64,000 nucleotides of DNA from Psococerastis gibbosa (lineage: Eukaryota; Arthropoda; Insecta; Psocodea; Psocidae), in assembly GCA_963971405.1 (NCBI GenBank), contig OZ020491.1:18346855-18410854 (forward strand), given 5' to 3'. Under the pieces are notes generated by a model. It did no database searches, was not told where the DNA came from, and worked only from the letters and a program-made list of their open reading frames with translations. Positions 32,519 through 43,301 of the stretch are shown piece after piece; position 1 is the first letter of the stretch, and each line of letters begins with the position of its first letter. The position numbers were made by a program, and so were the translations under genes.

Positions 32519-35500
32519 ATGGTTCTTAGTAAGGAGTATCGAACCTGCATGCCGCTCACAGTCGAGGAGGTAACTATTACATTTGTAACCCTACACATTA
32601 ACCTAACCTCTCTGAACCATTTCCATTGATCTATAAGTACACTGGAAATATACCAGGAGACAATAGACAATATATTTATTTCATTTTAACCTCAAGGTAC
32701 AATGCAATGTAGGTTCTCGACATCGTCAATAGTAAATATACTAAAATAATTAGTTGTCTTAAACAGCCTTAATTAAAATAACTAAAACATTGTTTAAAAA
32801 TCTCCTACTCAATCTTAGAATAAATAGAATGGCTCGCATTCTCAATCGACCCCTGATGCAGGCAGACGACAGGCATTAGGCAAAGTTTTGCTCCAAGTTG
32901 TAGAGGACCATCCAGCAATTTTTTGGACTACTGTGGAACTCTATGGTTCTTTGCACCACAGGAAGTACGCGACAGATTACAGAAAATTATGAATCAGGCG
33001 ATGCGAGTCATTCTGAAGACAAAATGGGACACCCACACTAGTACCATGTTAGATGAGTTAGACTGGTTAACAGTGGATGAGAGTATTAAGATTAACGCCT
33101 TAACATTGATATATAAGGTGGAGAAGAGAATCGTCCCGGACTACTTACAAGTTCTAAATCGGGGGCATGACGTTCACGAGTATAGAACAAGGCTTAGGAG
33201 TGATGTGAGTGTCATCGGATCGCAAGTGAAATCTATGTTTGACGTAATCCCTGAGTATAACAGATTTCCCAGGGAAATAAAAAACGCAATGGACCCAAAG
33301 AAGTTTAGATTAGCACTGGCAAAAAAATTTAAGAACGAAAGAATGCAGCACCAAAGGCAATAGTCAATCAGTGATCTGAAGTTGGAGATTCTGAATAAGC
33401 GCGCGGCGCTACTGAGTTTCAACAACAACAACAACCTAGTTGGTTACCTTGTACCCGTTCACCTCAAGTCATCACCATGTATTTAGTCTTGGTATCGTTC
33501 ACGTGCAGTCTCAAACCTTATGTCTATTTTATTGTATTCGGTAATGCCGCTTTGTTCTAGCGTCTTTGGGGCTTGACAACCACTCGTATGATTAGCTTTT
33601 CCCAAGTAGTAGCGTTGTGGGAATTCCTGGCACAGGTTTGTTGTTTGCTTGCAGTACCGAATAGGGCAGTTATATATGATCGCCCGTCACAGCCATGAGG
33701 AATCAGACAGCAGCGACGGTGTGGAAGTAGTTGCCAATCATCCATGCGAGGACCCGGTACACGGGGTGGGACAGTATGCCGAAAAAAAGCTGCATCTGTC
33801 AAACAGACTTCCTTATTGGATTCAGTCTCTTCTACCGCGAGTATTCTATGTAATAGAAAAGTCCTGGAATTATTACCCATACACGGTAACTGAATATTCT
33901 GTAAGCAAATTTTATCTTATATACCCTTAAAGCATGGAAAGTAACCATGCAAAGTACATAAATTGTCATCAGAGTTAACTTAGTAAAGTATCACATAAAA
34001 ACATAAAAATATCGTCACGATATTTAACTATTGACAATGTGTTCAAAATATTACAAAGTTACGAAGGAGACGATTTTATATATTAAAGTACATAAAGACA
34101 ATTCACAGTTCATTACATTTTAATGGAGAATTTGGCCAGAAACATGCTATTGAAGTATTCTGTCGGCATGCCAAAATGTGACTAACACTCTCTGCCCTAC
34201 CATGAATCACACTTCGTCGATAATTGTGTGTGTAATCATTGTGTATAGTCAAATTGAGGTCTCAATAATAATGAAGTGAAATATCCCTTTACTTCTGCTC
34301 TTATATTTTGTCTGGGTTTCCTGTCGTTTCAAGAAACTCTTGCCTGTTATTTGATTCAAATACATGTAACAATACTTAAAAGACTTTAAACCGTTATTCT
34401 TTGAGTCCAAAAACAAATAACGTCGCTATCAAGATAAGAAAGTTCAGCTTCAGTCAATGTAAATTAATAAAGCAGGTCTTACTAACTACTTACTCATTGT
34501 AATTTCATTTGCGGTTCTTTATCAGTACCAATGCGGTCACCAATGTAAACTCTGACTATTTGTTATCATTCGTCGATATATAAGCTATATGACCGCAACT
34601 TTGCAGTGGTCACTGGTCACATCATTAAAAGTTTCGGTTGAAAAAAAAAAATGTTTTTCTTTAAAAAGGTTAATCGCATACAAACAATGTAATGAATGTA
34701 TCCGATTTACCTCTTAGTACCTGTGTTGAGTTACGAGATGTCTCCGATCGCATGGCTTAAAACAAAAATCTCATCATTTTTAATGCACAAATGCAGAAAA
34801 TATGACAAGTGGAAGACACGCCTTATTGAAGTAGATTTCAGACTCAGCTATTAAGGTTTTGGATATTTAATTCATAATTTAAGCACGCAACTAACAAATT
34901 ACTGCCTTTTTTAGTGCTCATTTCTCTCACGATTCCACATTCTCATAAAAACAAAATTTCTAGACGATAATGGAAGCACAGAGAACGCAATTGGTCTAAA
35001 TGAAGAGGAGTTGAACCAGAGGAAAGTTGACCATATTGACATTGCATACGACGAGCTTGATCTGAGAAAATATAAGGTTAGTCTCCTAGCATACTATATT
35101 ATGTATAGTGTACGAGCACAGTGCAAATTTCCGAAATTCAACAAAAAATAGCCATGTTGGAATTTTTATTATTTTATTTCGTGTCTATGGCCCTGATTAC
35201 ACTTAATATTTATTCGATCGAAGAAATATTTGGAGCGTTTAATCGGAATAGACGGATATTCTTATTAGGCCTGCGCTGTAAGGCTTAGGCTTGCAAAAAA
35301 TATCATGTGTTGTTTGGAACACTGCGACTCGGCTCATGTGAATGTCCAAGTTGGAGTCACAGGCTGGCCTATGCTGATTAGCATAGTAAATATTTATTCT
35401 ACGGTGTACACAGTCGGTATTAATAACGTTTAATGTTGTGGGGTCCATTTTTTGCATTTCCAGCAGGCTGATCATGGCGATTTTAATCCCGGGGGGTAAT

Positions 35501-38500
35501 ATAATACCATGTCACGCGATGGGATTAATTCAATGTTTAAAATACATGAAAAGCAAATTTCAAAATTTTCAAATAGTGATGTTGGCAATACTAAAGAACT
35601 GAACTGACGCGACGCAAAAATATTAACACATATCGCCCTAGAAATAAACAAGTTTTAGTATTTTGAATTAATATATTAAGGATTATAAATAATTTGTCTA
35701 ACTCTAAGGCAGAAAAAATGAAGAAACTGACCAAAAGCTGAAGATCATTCTATTGTTTAAATAGATTAATTTTAATTTTCCGCGCTTGCGACGATTACCA
35801 ACATCAAAAATTAAAAAAAATCTGAAATTTGCTTGTCTTTTATTTTAAATAATTGAATTAATCCCATCACGTGACATGGTTATATATTAAGCCCGGGATT
35901 AAAGTCGCCGTGATCAGCCTGCAGAGCCGTAGGAATGCGAAACAACGTATTCTATTAGAATCTGGTTATAACCATAAAATAAATATAACAGCTAAAGCAC
36001 CATTTGCTTACTATTTTTATCACTTCTGCTGGCAAAAATTAAAATGTGAACATTGAGTGATGACTCATGCCCGATCCTAATATTTTCTCTAATCTCGAAT
36101 TTGGAACCATAATATTGTTTCCAATCCACGTGACAGCATGTCATAGGTACACTGGTACTCCGTGTATTACCTTTAGACCTAGCTGTCAAGACTGAACCAT
36201 TATTACGCAATTGTGGCCAATTGTCAGCACAATTTTTAAAAAAATATATATAAAAAAACTATTAGTGTGGTAGTATCTTCACCGATACTACGTATCGAAA
36301 TGTAGAGAAGCATTTCTGCTTTAATGGATATTTTCAACGGCTCTACGATGAATATTTCCTGTGAAAATCGATATTGTACAAAAAAACGCATAGGGGGTTA
36401 CTCCGATTTGTTCTTAGTAGAATGCACCTTACCATAAGGTACACAAGGCGAAAACTGTAATCTTATTTACCAATAGTAGAAACATTGACAGTAGATGGCA
36501 TGTTTGCCCATTGTTTACATACGGTTAGTGTTTTCACAAAGCAATGTGTTCCTACCAGCTATACCAGTGGCTTTATTTTATAGGTTTTAATGAAATACAA
36601 GTGACTACTTGATCCATTTGTGCCAACGGCCTTATCATGTTGAATCCATTAGAGCAGAGCATGTTACAAACTGCGGCAAACTTGGTAGTGTGTACAGCGT
36701 TGGCAGGGGAACATGGTGGGACATGATAACGCGCTTAGGCAGTGTAAGTACGTGCCGAGTCCTGGTCACCTCCGATTTAATCGTGTGACTTTACCATGTT
36801 CCCCAAGTGGTTCAGAATCCACTATAATCAGGAGGCAGTCAACTCCCGTTTCCCCGAGGTGAAGGAGTCTGCCCTTAGGGTGCCTCAAGTTAAACAAACA
36901 GACTCACTCCCCCCGCCAGGCTGACAGGGTTGCTTAAAGCAGAAATGCTGAAAGCAGGCGTAAGAAACAACAACAACAACTTGATCCATTTGTGTCCAAC
37001 TCTGAGTATTTTTTACAGCTGAGCTGACCATTTTTTTTGTTTTAGGAAAATGAGGACCCGCGATACTTCACCAGTTCTAAAACGGGTCGAGGGCCCCTCG
37101 TCGAAGGCTGGATAAATGCAACGCAACCGATAATGTGCTCATACAAGTTTGTCCAAGTTAGTTTTGAATTTTGGGGGCTCCAAACGCGAGTCGAAGATCT
37201 AATTCAAAAAGTGAGTTTTTTATTCTTATAAATTGGACCACTACTCGAGTTTATTGCAGGAAGAACGTGAGATACTGAGATACTCTACCTAAAGAGTGCT
37301 GCTGTTAATTTAAAACAAGAAATAAACTAATATCTTTCTAATTAGTAATTTCTATGTTTTTACGATTACCTATGTATGATATTTTGACTAATCTCGCCCA
37401 TTTTTTAACTCGAAAGTTTTTATGCCTTTAATTATTATCTGATGTTTTCTTTTAATACTAAAGCGCGGGACCCATGAGTACATCCGCCGGCCTGTCTTCA
37501 TTCAATGTGTTGTATGAGGCCGAATTTTTCGATTGTAAATAAATAAATATTGACTTTTTTTGTTCTATTACTAAGCCAACCTAGCGAAGTTAGGGCTATA
37601 AAGTCCTCTCTGACACTAAACTAGAAAGACCCGGGACCGGCTGCTTTACATGCCCTCCGAATCATGGCCAGAAAATGTAGCAATTGTGGGACTCGAACCA
37701 ACAACCTTTCGGGTGAAAGTTGTAGTCCGTACCAATACTCTACTCTTCATGTCTCATTACTGTCTCTACAGCATTCCAACATCATATCAGCACAGGTCAT
37801 ACTCCCGTCCTCCAAATGGACAAAGTCACAGATTTCACTGCCTTCGAAGTCGCTCATACATGTCCTTACGTCCTGTAGGGTTTGCATTGGCCGGGTCTTG
37901 GCTGTCCCCAATCAAGTGTTGCTGCGTGTGGTTTTGCGAGGAGTCTGGCTGTAGAGTGAGAAGAGCATTCGGACATGTAGAATAGTGGTAGACTCCGACT
38001 TTCACCCGAAAGGTGGTTGGTTCGAGTCCCACACTGGCTACATTTTCTGGCCATGATTCGGAGGGCATGTAAAGCTGACGGTCCCGGGTCTTTCTAGTTT
38101 AGTGTCAGAGAGGACTTTATAGCCCTAACTTCGCTAGGTTGGCTTAGTAATAGAACACAAAGTCAATATTTATTTATTTATTCGGCTATTATGTGTTGAC
38201 CAAAAAAAAATCTATAAAACTGTAACTTCCACATAAAATAAGCATATTTATTTTTAAAAACCCAAAGCTCACTTCATATGAAATAGTTTGAGCCACCGCC
38301 CGCAGTCCTAACAAAGAATAGCTAGAATTAGAAGATTACCTAGCCACTATAACCCCATATACTCCTATTCTTAAACACATTATAAAAAATAAGAATTCAA
38401 AATTAAAATTTATTATAACGTATAAAAAGAAGCTTGCCATACCTTGTTGGTCTCCAGACATTAAATATCCGTGGGTATGGCGAGTGTGTCCAATGCGTAT

Positions 38501-39115
38501 CCTAGTCGTCTCTTCTGATGTTATTGCGTGGAAAAACACTGACTTTTTACCATATAACATTGTTCTCTACTAGCAGGCGTAGCACGAGGATGCCAGGTTG
38601 CAGGAGTTCCAAAACGGGCCATATATTTATTGTACATCAAAATGTAGAGGCACATTTCTTCTAAGGGATATGACATTTTTCTACCTCTATGATCGATATT
38701 CAGTGTGACATTGGATTTTGTTGCTAAGAAATGGACAGTGGGGAGGTCGAATTGACGAAACTCGCAATTTATCTAAAAACAAATTAACTAAATATAAAAA
38801 TATACCTCAATTTTCTCTTCAATTTTTTAAAAATAAACAGAACTAATGAGCTAATTTTATTTTGAAATGCTTTTGTTTTAGAGTATTCGAGACGTATTAC
38901 TACTGGGCCACCGACAAGCCTTCGCGTGGATAGACGAATGGCACGGTATGAGCATTGAGGACGTGAGGTTATTTGAATCTAACATGCACAAGCAGACCAA
39001 TGAGAAGGTAATCAAGGAGGGGGAGGAGTTGGAGGAGCAAGTTCCGCAGCAGGGACAGGGGGAAACGTCGTCGCCTAAGACACCGACGTCCCGCGGATGG
39101 CTCTCGTGGTCTTAA
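32519..39115 (+). CDS. PITPNC1: Cytoplasmic phosphatidylinositol transfer protein 1 (rdgB-beta)
   Basis: This is a class IIB PITP, a soluble lipid carrier that moves phosphatidylinositol and phosphatidic acid between membranes. Exons found: 32519-32569 ([17 protein letters not shown]), 33655-33900 ([15 protein letters not shown] through [15 protein letters not shown]), 34964-35076 ([15 protein letters not shown]), 37046-37210 ([38 protein letters not shown]) and 38882-39115 ([20 protein letters not shown], then a short acidic and Ser/Thr/Pro tail, stop TAA). HSHE, the EDP motif and the IMCSYK...WGLQTRVE block mark PITPNC1 rather than class I PITPs. Exon 2 ends in phase 0 and exon 34964 begins needing one base, so a short exon (family sequence CSFLPKFSIHIET-like) is missing between them. 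I could not find it in 33901-34963. Confidence 0.9.
32870..33436 (+). mobile_element. LINE RT C-terminal fragment with CAA tail
   Basis: A 146-codon plus ORF (32923-33363) starts [10 protein letters not shown] and ends [20 protein letters not shown]. This is the thumb and C-terminal part of a CR1-like RT. An AACAACAACAAC tail follows at 33421-33435. It is 5'-truncated and lies in PITPNC1 intron 1. Confidence 0.75.
34660..34765 (+). repeat. Short repeat shared with 22500-22640
   Basis: It shares ATCGCATACAAACAAT, AATGAATGTATCC, ACCTCTTAGTACCTG and GTCTCCGATCGCA-type blocks with the EFTUD2 intron copy. It is non-coding. Confidence 0.45.
35461..35924. mobile_element. Fold-back element, 464 bp, ends CAGCAGGCTGATCA
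   Basis: The first 90 bases (CAGGCTGATCATGGCGA, TTTTAATCCCGG, ACCATGTCACG, GATGGGATTAATTCAAT) recur inverted at the other end (TTGAATTAATCCCATC, CGTGACATGGT, CCGGGATTAAAGTCGCC, TGATCAGCCTG). It is non-coding and lies in PITPNC1 intron 4 (between exons 34964-35076 and 37046-37210). Confidence 0.8.
36285..36420 (+). repeat. Dispersed repeat D, copy 2
   Basis: It shares AAATGTAGAG, CATTTCT...TAATGGATAT, GGCTCTACGATGA and AAAATCGATATTG with 38640-38765 and, more distantly, 21310-21480. Confidence 0.5.
36630..36981 (+). repeat. Unclassified retroelement piece with AAC tail
   Basis: This is GC-richer than its surroundings (for example CCTCCGATTTAATCGTGTGA) and ends in AAACAACAACAACAAC, the same tail type as the LINE at 33436. 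I see no reading frame. It may be a SINE or a 3' UTR mobilised by that LINE family. Confidence 0.45.
37560..38175. mobile_element. Two SINE-1 copies in inverted head-to-head arrangement
   Basis: 37568-37760 (minus) and about 37972-38175 (plus) are copies of SINE family 1. Each has the A box/B box head (TAGTGGTA..., GGTTCGAGTCCC), the body ACATTTTCTGGCCATGATTC and GAGGGCATGTAAAGC, and the 3' part AGAGAGGACTTTATAGCCCT. They are nearly identical over about 180 bp and separated by about 210 bp of unrelated sequence. They form a large potential hairpin in the last PITPNC1 intron. Confidence 0.8.
38635..38765 (+). repeat. Dispersed repeat D, copy 3
   Basis: AAAATGTAGAGGCACATTTC, then CTACCTCTATGATCGATATTC and a GTGGGGAGGTCG end, as in the other D copies. 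It lies close upstream of the last PITPNC1 exon. Confidence 0.5.
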
Positions 39116-39306
39116 AATTACCAAAGTAACCTAGGATTAGCTTGAATTTTTGAATTTGGACGCTTTGAGTATGATTAGGGTTGCCAACTTTTCTTCCACC
39201 AAATATTTTTTATGCCAATATGTTTAAAAATATAGCAGATCGTGGAAGTGTCTAAAAAAATATGGTAGTATCAAATTTTTTATTAAATTGACTTATCCTA
39301 AGTTAC

Positions 39307-39667
39307 TTAAGAGTTTACAGCCCGTAGGAAATTGGCAGCCCGAAATTTAATACTTTTTATTTTTTATTTAATTAACTAAGCATGTTATTAAAGATTTGCC
39401 TCATTAAAGTTTTAGAAGACTACTAAGATATTTTTTAAATTTCGAAATTGTAGTTTTTTCATAAACATGATAATATTTTATAAACAATAACTTTTCACGT
39501 TTATACAAAAAACTACAATTTCGAAAACTAAAAACACCTTATTATATGATGCATGAAGTAGTCTTCTACAACTTAAATGAGCCAAATCTTTAATAACTTG
39601 CTTAGTTAATTAAATAAAAAATATTACATTTCGGGCTGCCGATTTCCTACGGGCTGTACACCCTTAA
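39307..39667. mobile_element. Fold-back element, 361 bp, downstream of PITPNC1 stop
   Basis: The arms of about 150 bp are inverted copies (TTTACAGCCCGTAGGAAATT, GGCAGCCCGAAAT, TTAATTAACTAAGCA, TTAGAAGACTAC against their complements to 39667). Related elements occur at 53095-53345 and 60085-60405. It may lie in the PITPNC1 3' UTR, because the first AATAAA after the stop that I would choose is at 39940. Confidence 0.8.
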
Positions 39668-39939
39668 TGTACCTACTACTGTTTTTTAATTATAATTTTC
39701 AAAATAATGTTGTTGCTGCTCGCTGCTGCACGTAACAACTTTTTATTTTTTATGAAAACTCTCCCTGGCATGTCTCATCCATATAGTAATTAATCAATAA
39801 CTCAGCTTTTATTAGCTGGCCCTAAGACCCAAAAATACATATAGTAGTTCGACATGAAATATAGTAGGAAACTATATTATATAGTAGTAGGGTTGGCAAC
39901 CCTAAGTATGATGACCAATCTTGCTTCTTATGTGATGAA

Positions 39940-39945
39940 AATAAA
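39940..39945 (+). terminator. Possible PITPNC1 polyadenylation signal
   Basis: An AATAAA lies 825 bases after the stop. If it is used, the fold-back element at 39307-39667 is transcribed in the 3' UTR. Confidence 0.35.
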
Positions 39946-40453
39946 CGTATTCAGCGGAATTTATAGCATTACACATTTGCTTCAAGAATTGTAAGTTAAG
40001 CAAAAGAAATGGGTCTAGTTTTTTTTCGCTTCCACAAAATGATCCATAATATTAGTTGTATTTTAAAACTAAATACTGAGCCACCCTTTCTCATGAAGCA
40101 AAGGATCAAAATGTTTATTAATGGAAAATATTTTTTGAATCAAAATGTTTTGATTCTTATTCTATATTTGCTTGATTAGTGTGTAAGTGGGTTGAAATGT
40201 TTACAGTTTTACAACTAAACTGAACCAGAAGATAAACCAAGACCTGAGTTTTCATACACATAACAAGGTGTAAACAATTTATGATTTCGGGTCAATCTCT
40301 GGTTGTAGTCAACACTCACTTGTCTTTACATCTACATAAAACTGATTAAAAAGTTGGGAATCTCTATAAGCTTTGCAGCACTCTATTTCTTACCGTTTCA
40401 ATGGTTCATTTATTGTACCGCTGCTATTTTATTGTGAATCAATTGCTATTATA

Positions 40454-40730
40454 GCCCGGTACACACGGACGATTCGAATGCTGGTGACTGAGAAATTAGT
40501 CATTGTATAGCAAATGAGTAGTTGGAAAACCACAGAGTCAGCTTCAAAAGATTTCTGAAACTGGCGTGAAGCCGACAGCACGGAGATGCACGGTTTTTAC
40601 CTCGAAACGCCAGCTCATAAAAATCTTCTGAAGTAGACCTTGTGGTTTTGTACCAAGCCATTCACCGAGCCTCTTTCCTACCATGACAAATTTCTCATTG
40701 GCGTTTGAATCGTTTGTGTGTACCGGACCT
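40454..40730. mobile_element. Fold-back element, about 277 bp, ends CCGGTACACAC
   Basis: The left end CCCGGTACACACGGACGATT and the inverted right end (TTTGAATCG then TTTGTGTGTACCGGACC) pair. So do the inner blocks (AGATTTCTGAAACTGGCG near 40550 against CGCCAGCTCATAAAAATCTT near 40610). A relative is at 50742-50990, where CACGCCAGTCTCAGAAATCT recurs. Confidence 0.7.
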
Positions 40731-41344
40731 AAATGGTAAAAAAATGTTCTGAATCTTTTTATTAAATCACATTGTAGCAAATATTTGCTTGGCCTAATCA
40801 TTTCAATTTATCATTTAAAACAAAACCTAGAAGCATTTGTGTTTTCGATGGCGGAACGAACTAAAAAACTCAAAATTTGTTGGAATATAATTAATTATCT
40901 TAATTATTTACACACTTATTGGTTTCTATATTTTTAAATCCCATTACTAAGTATACACATGCATAGTAGCGATATGATAGTGATAAAAAGAAAAGAAAAA
41001 ATAGATATCTTATTATTTATTTTATTGAATTAATTATTATAAGGCTGTCAGGTTTAAGTGAAAGAACCGGTACGAGTGAACGCGTACATGCCTCTCTATT
41101 TATCAATTAGATTATGTACTGTAATAGATAATTATGAGCATTTTTTTTTATTACCGTGGTAAATAATTATTATTTACTACAGTAATGCCCATTATTATTG
41201 TCTTAGGGTGTAATTTGAGATCAGATGGAACAATTGGACGGTCTTGAATTGTCAGATCAATGTAATAAAACTCAAAGACGAATGGATTTATATGCATATC
41301 AATTTGCAAAAAACTTTACAACCATAATTATGCTTCTGTTGTTC

Positions 41345-41770
41345 AAATTAGCACCTAACACGTACCTGAAGTTATAAAGAATCGATGGAAAGGTTCCTCA
41401 GAAAAATTTATTTTTATTTTCCACTAAGGAACTACAATAAATGTGGATTTAAAAGTAATCGTTAGAGCCGTTTTTGATAAATAAATAAAATAAGTTTTTT
41501 TACGTTTTTGTGAGTAAACCCATCCAAAATTGAGTTAGCCCAAAATACAAAAAATGATCCCGATGTATGATTTTTGTAAAACTTACATGCCCAATTTCAT
41601 CAAAATCCACAAATCAACTAACAGAACGACAGAAAGACAAAACATTTCGTAAAAACCACTTTTTTCTTGGTACCTCAAAAAGTGTAAATCTGTTGAAATC
41701 TCGAAATCGAAAACTTGGATCATGACAAAGCTTCCCTTATACCAACGTATAAGTAGGAAAGCAATTAATT
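41345..41770 (+). repeat. Dispersed repeat A, copy 3 (longest)
   Basis: It runs from CACCTAACACGTACCTGAAG to ACGTATAAGTAGGAAAGCAA. It has the internal AGAACGACAGAAAGAC tract, AAAACCACTTTTTTC and AAGTGTAAATCTGTTGAAAT blocks. It is the best reference copy of family A here. It is non-coding. Confidence 0.65.
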
Positions 41771-41909
41771 AACACTTTCATTGAAGTCTATGAACTAAGG
41801 TACCTAATGCTTATTTAAATTTAGGATCTTATATCGGTCATTTTTAAAACAAACAAACCTTGATAAAACCGAATCAGTAATATGTAAAGTCCCGAATTAG
41901 TATATTACC

Positions 41910-42662
41910 AATTGAGGAGCAAACTTTCAAAACGACAGTTACCAATTTGCGTAAAATGTTCAGGAAACACGAAAACCATATTTTAGCTTAAGTATAACAA
42001 ATTTTTGTAGAACCATAGCTTGATTATATTTTATTATTGTAATAACCAAAAGTAGGGCTAGCGTAATATATGATAGATTTTCGCTGACAGGTAATGAAGA
42101 TAGCGCCATTTTTGTTTTGTTTTTGATTTGTGCAGTTTTGAAAAAAAAATTGAAGATTTGAAATGAACTTAAGAAAAAAATTAATCCAGCATATTTAAAA
42201 AAAAAAAAAATAAGAAAACCTGTCATAAATGACAATGTCTTCCTCGTCGAGAAAATCGCATTCTACTTCATCTTCATCAGCTATTTCTACACCTGTCAGC
42301 TGCCTCATCTTTGTTTAAAATCGCCTTATACCAGCGCAAGTCACCGAACCTCACCCATCGTCACCGTAATGAGCCCTGCCTCTTCCATTGCTCTGATTGC
42401 ATTTAAAATAGCGCATTGAGCGCACAGTGCATAAACGTCAAACTAAGAGCCGAAGAGTGCATTGATCGTATTGAAGGATTTGTTAAGCGATGGATTTGTT
42501 CTGTTTTGACTGGAATATAAGATTTTAACCCTGGAGAAGGCAGGGTTAGTTTTTTTTCATTAGAAATCCTGATTCAGCTCATCATCAAGATTGAAAATCG
42601 ATGATAAAATGGATTTTTAATATTCATGGATTTGTGACGTTTTGAAAGTTTGCTCCTCAATT
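41910..42662. mobile_element. Terminal-inverted-repeat element, 753 bp, non-coding
   Basis: It starts AATTGAGGAGCAAACTTTCA followed by AAACG, and ends with the exact complement (CGTTTTGAAAGTTTGCTCCT then CAATT). The termini pair for about 25 bp without mismatch. The inside has no transposase frame. I could not see an unambiguous target duplication, so the superfamily is open. Confidence 0.7.
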
Positions 42663-43301
42663 TACAAATTCTGTCTCCCAGTCCATTTTTCATTGTCAAG
42701 GTAAATGTAATGCAAACAAAAATAATTAAGGAATTACGAATCAAATTCAATTAAATAATTAAACAGGCCTAAAAGAGTTTTTCGTCAAAGTCACCCCAAT
42801 GTATTAGAAATATTGTTGACTTTCACAAGCTATTTTTTTCAGAATTAAAATGAAAATGTTCTGAAAGAAATCATAAAACAAATATATTAGAATACATTAG
42901 AATGTGATTTTTGGCACTCAATAGATTACCTTTGACGAACGCATAATAGAGGGACTACATATTAAATAGGGAAAAACCTTAATTTTCAAAGTAGTATAGG
43001 TGTAAGAAATTAAAGCACATTTATAAACAAACGTAACATTTAAGCACCCCGGGTGGATGAGTTACGGAGAAAATATAGCTCTCTGTTTATTAATGTACTT
43101 TTACTACCCACTTATCGACCACTTAAGGAATAAACAGTCGTATTTTTTCTCCAATTTTTAATGAGATTTATTTAAAACAACATATCGTTAGTAAGGCACT
43201 CATGGGAGGTTTCTATCACAGCCGTACGAAGATTTAAAAATGAAATCTACCTGCGGAAAGCAGCAGTGACTAGTTCCCATGCCGGTTCGTGTTGTTTGTA
43301 T

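Larger units (their letters stand above)
39950..43301. other. Intergenic repeat-rich spacer between PITPNC1 and HERC4
   Basis: No exon is recognisable on either strand. It contains the fold-back at 40454-40730, repeat A at 41345-41770 and a TIR element at 41910-42662. The remaining AT-rich stretches (39950-40450, 40740-41340, 42670-43300) show nothing I can name. Confidence 0.5.

Noticed and set aside
34300-34380. Candidate third PITPNC1 exon around GGGTTTCCTGTCG
   Set aside because: It has no acceptor AG in place and the encoded residues do not match the family.
40544-40801. 85-codon minus ORF
   Set aside because: It lies across the arms and loop of a fold-back element, so openness follows from the palindrome.
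42180-42215. Homopolymer A run and other A/C/G runs (17938, 22426, 52798)
   Set aside because: Simple tracts without flanking element structure; the C/G runs may also be sequencing-prone.
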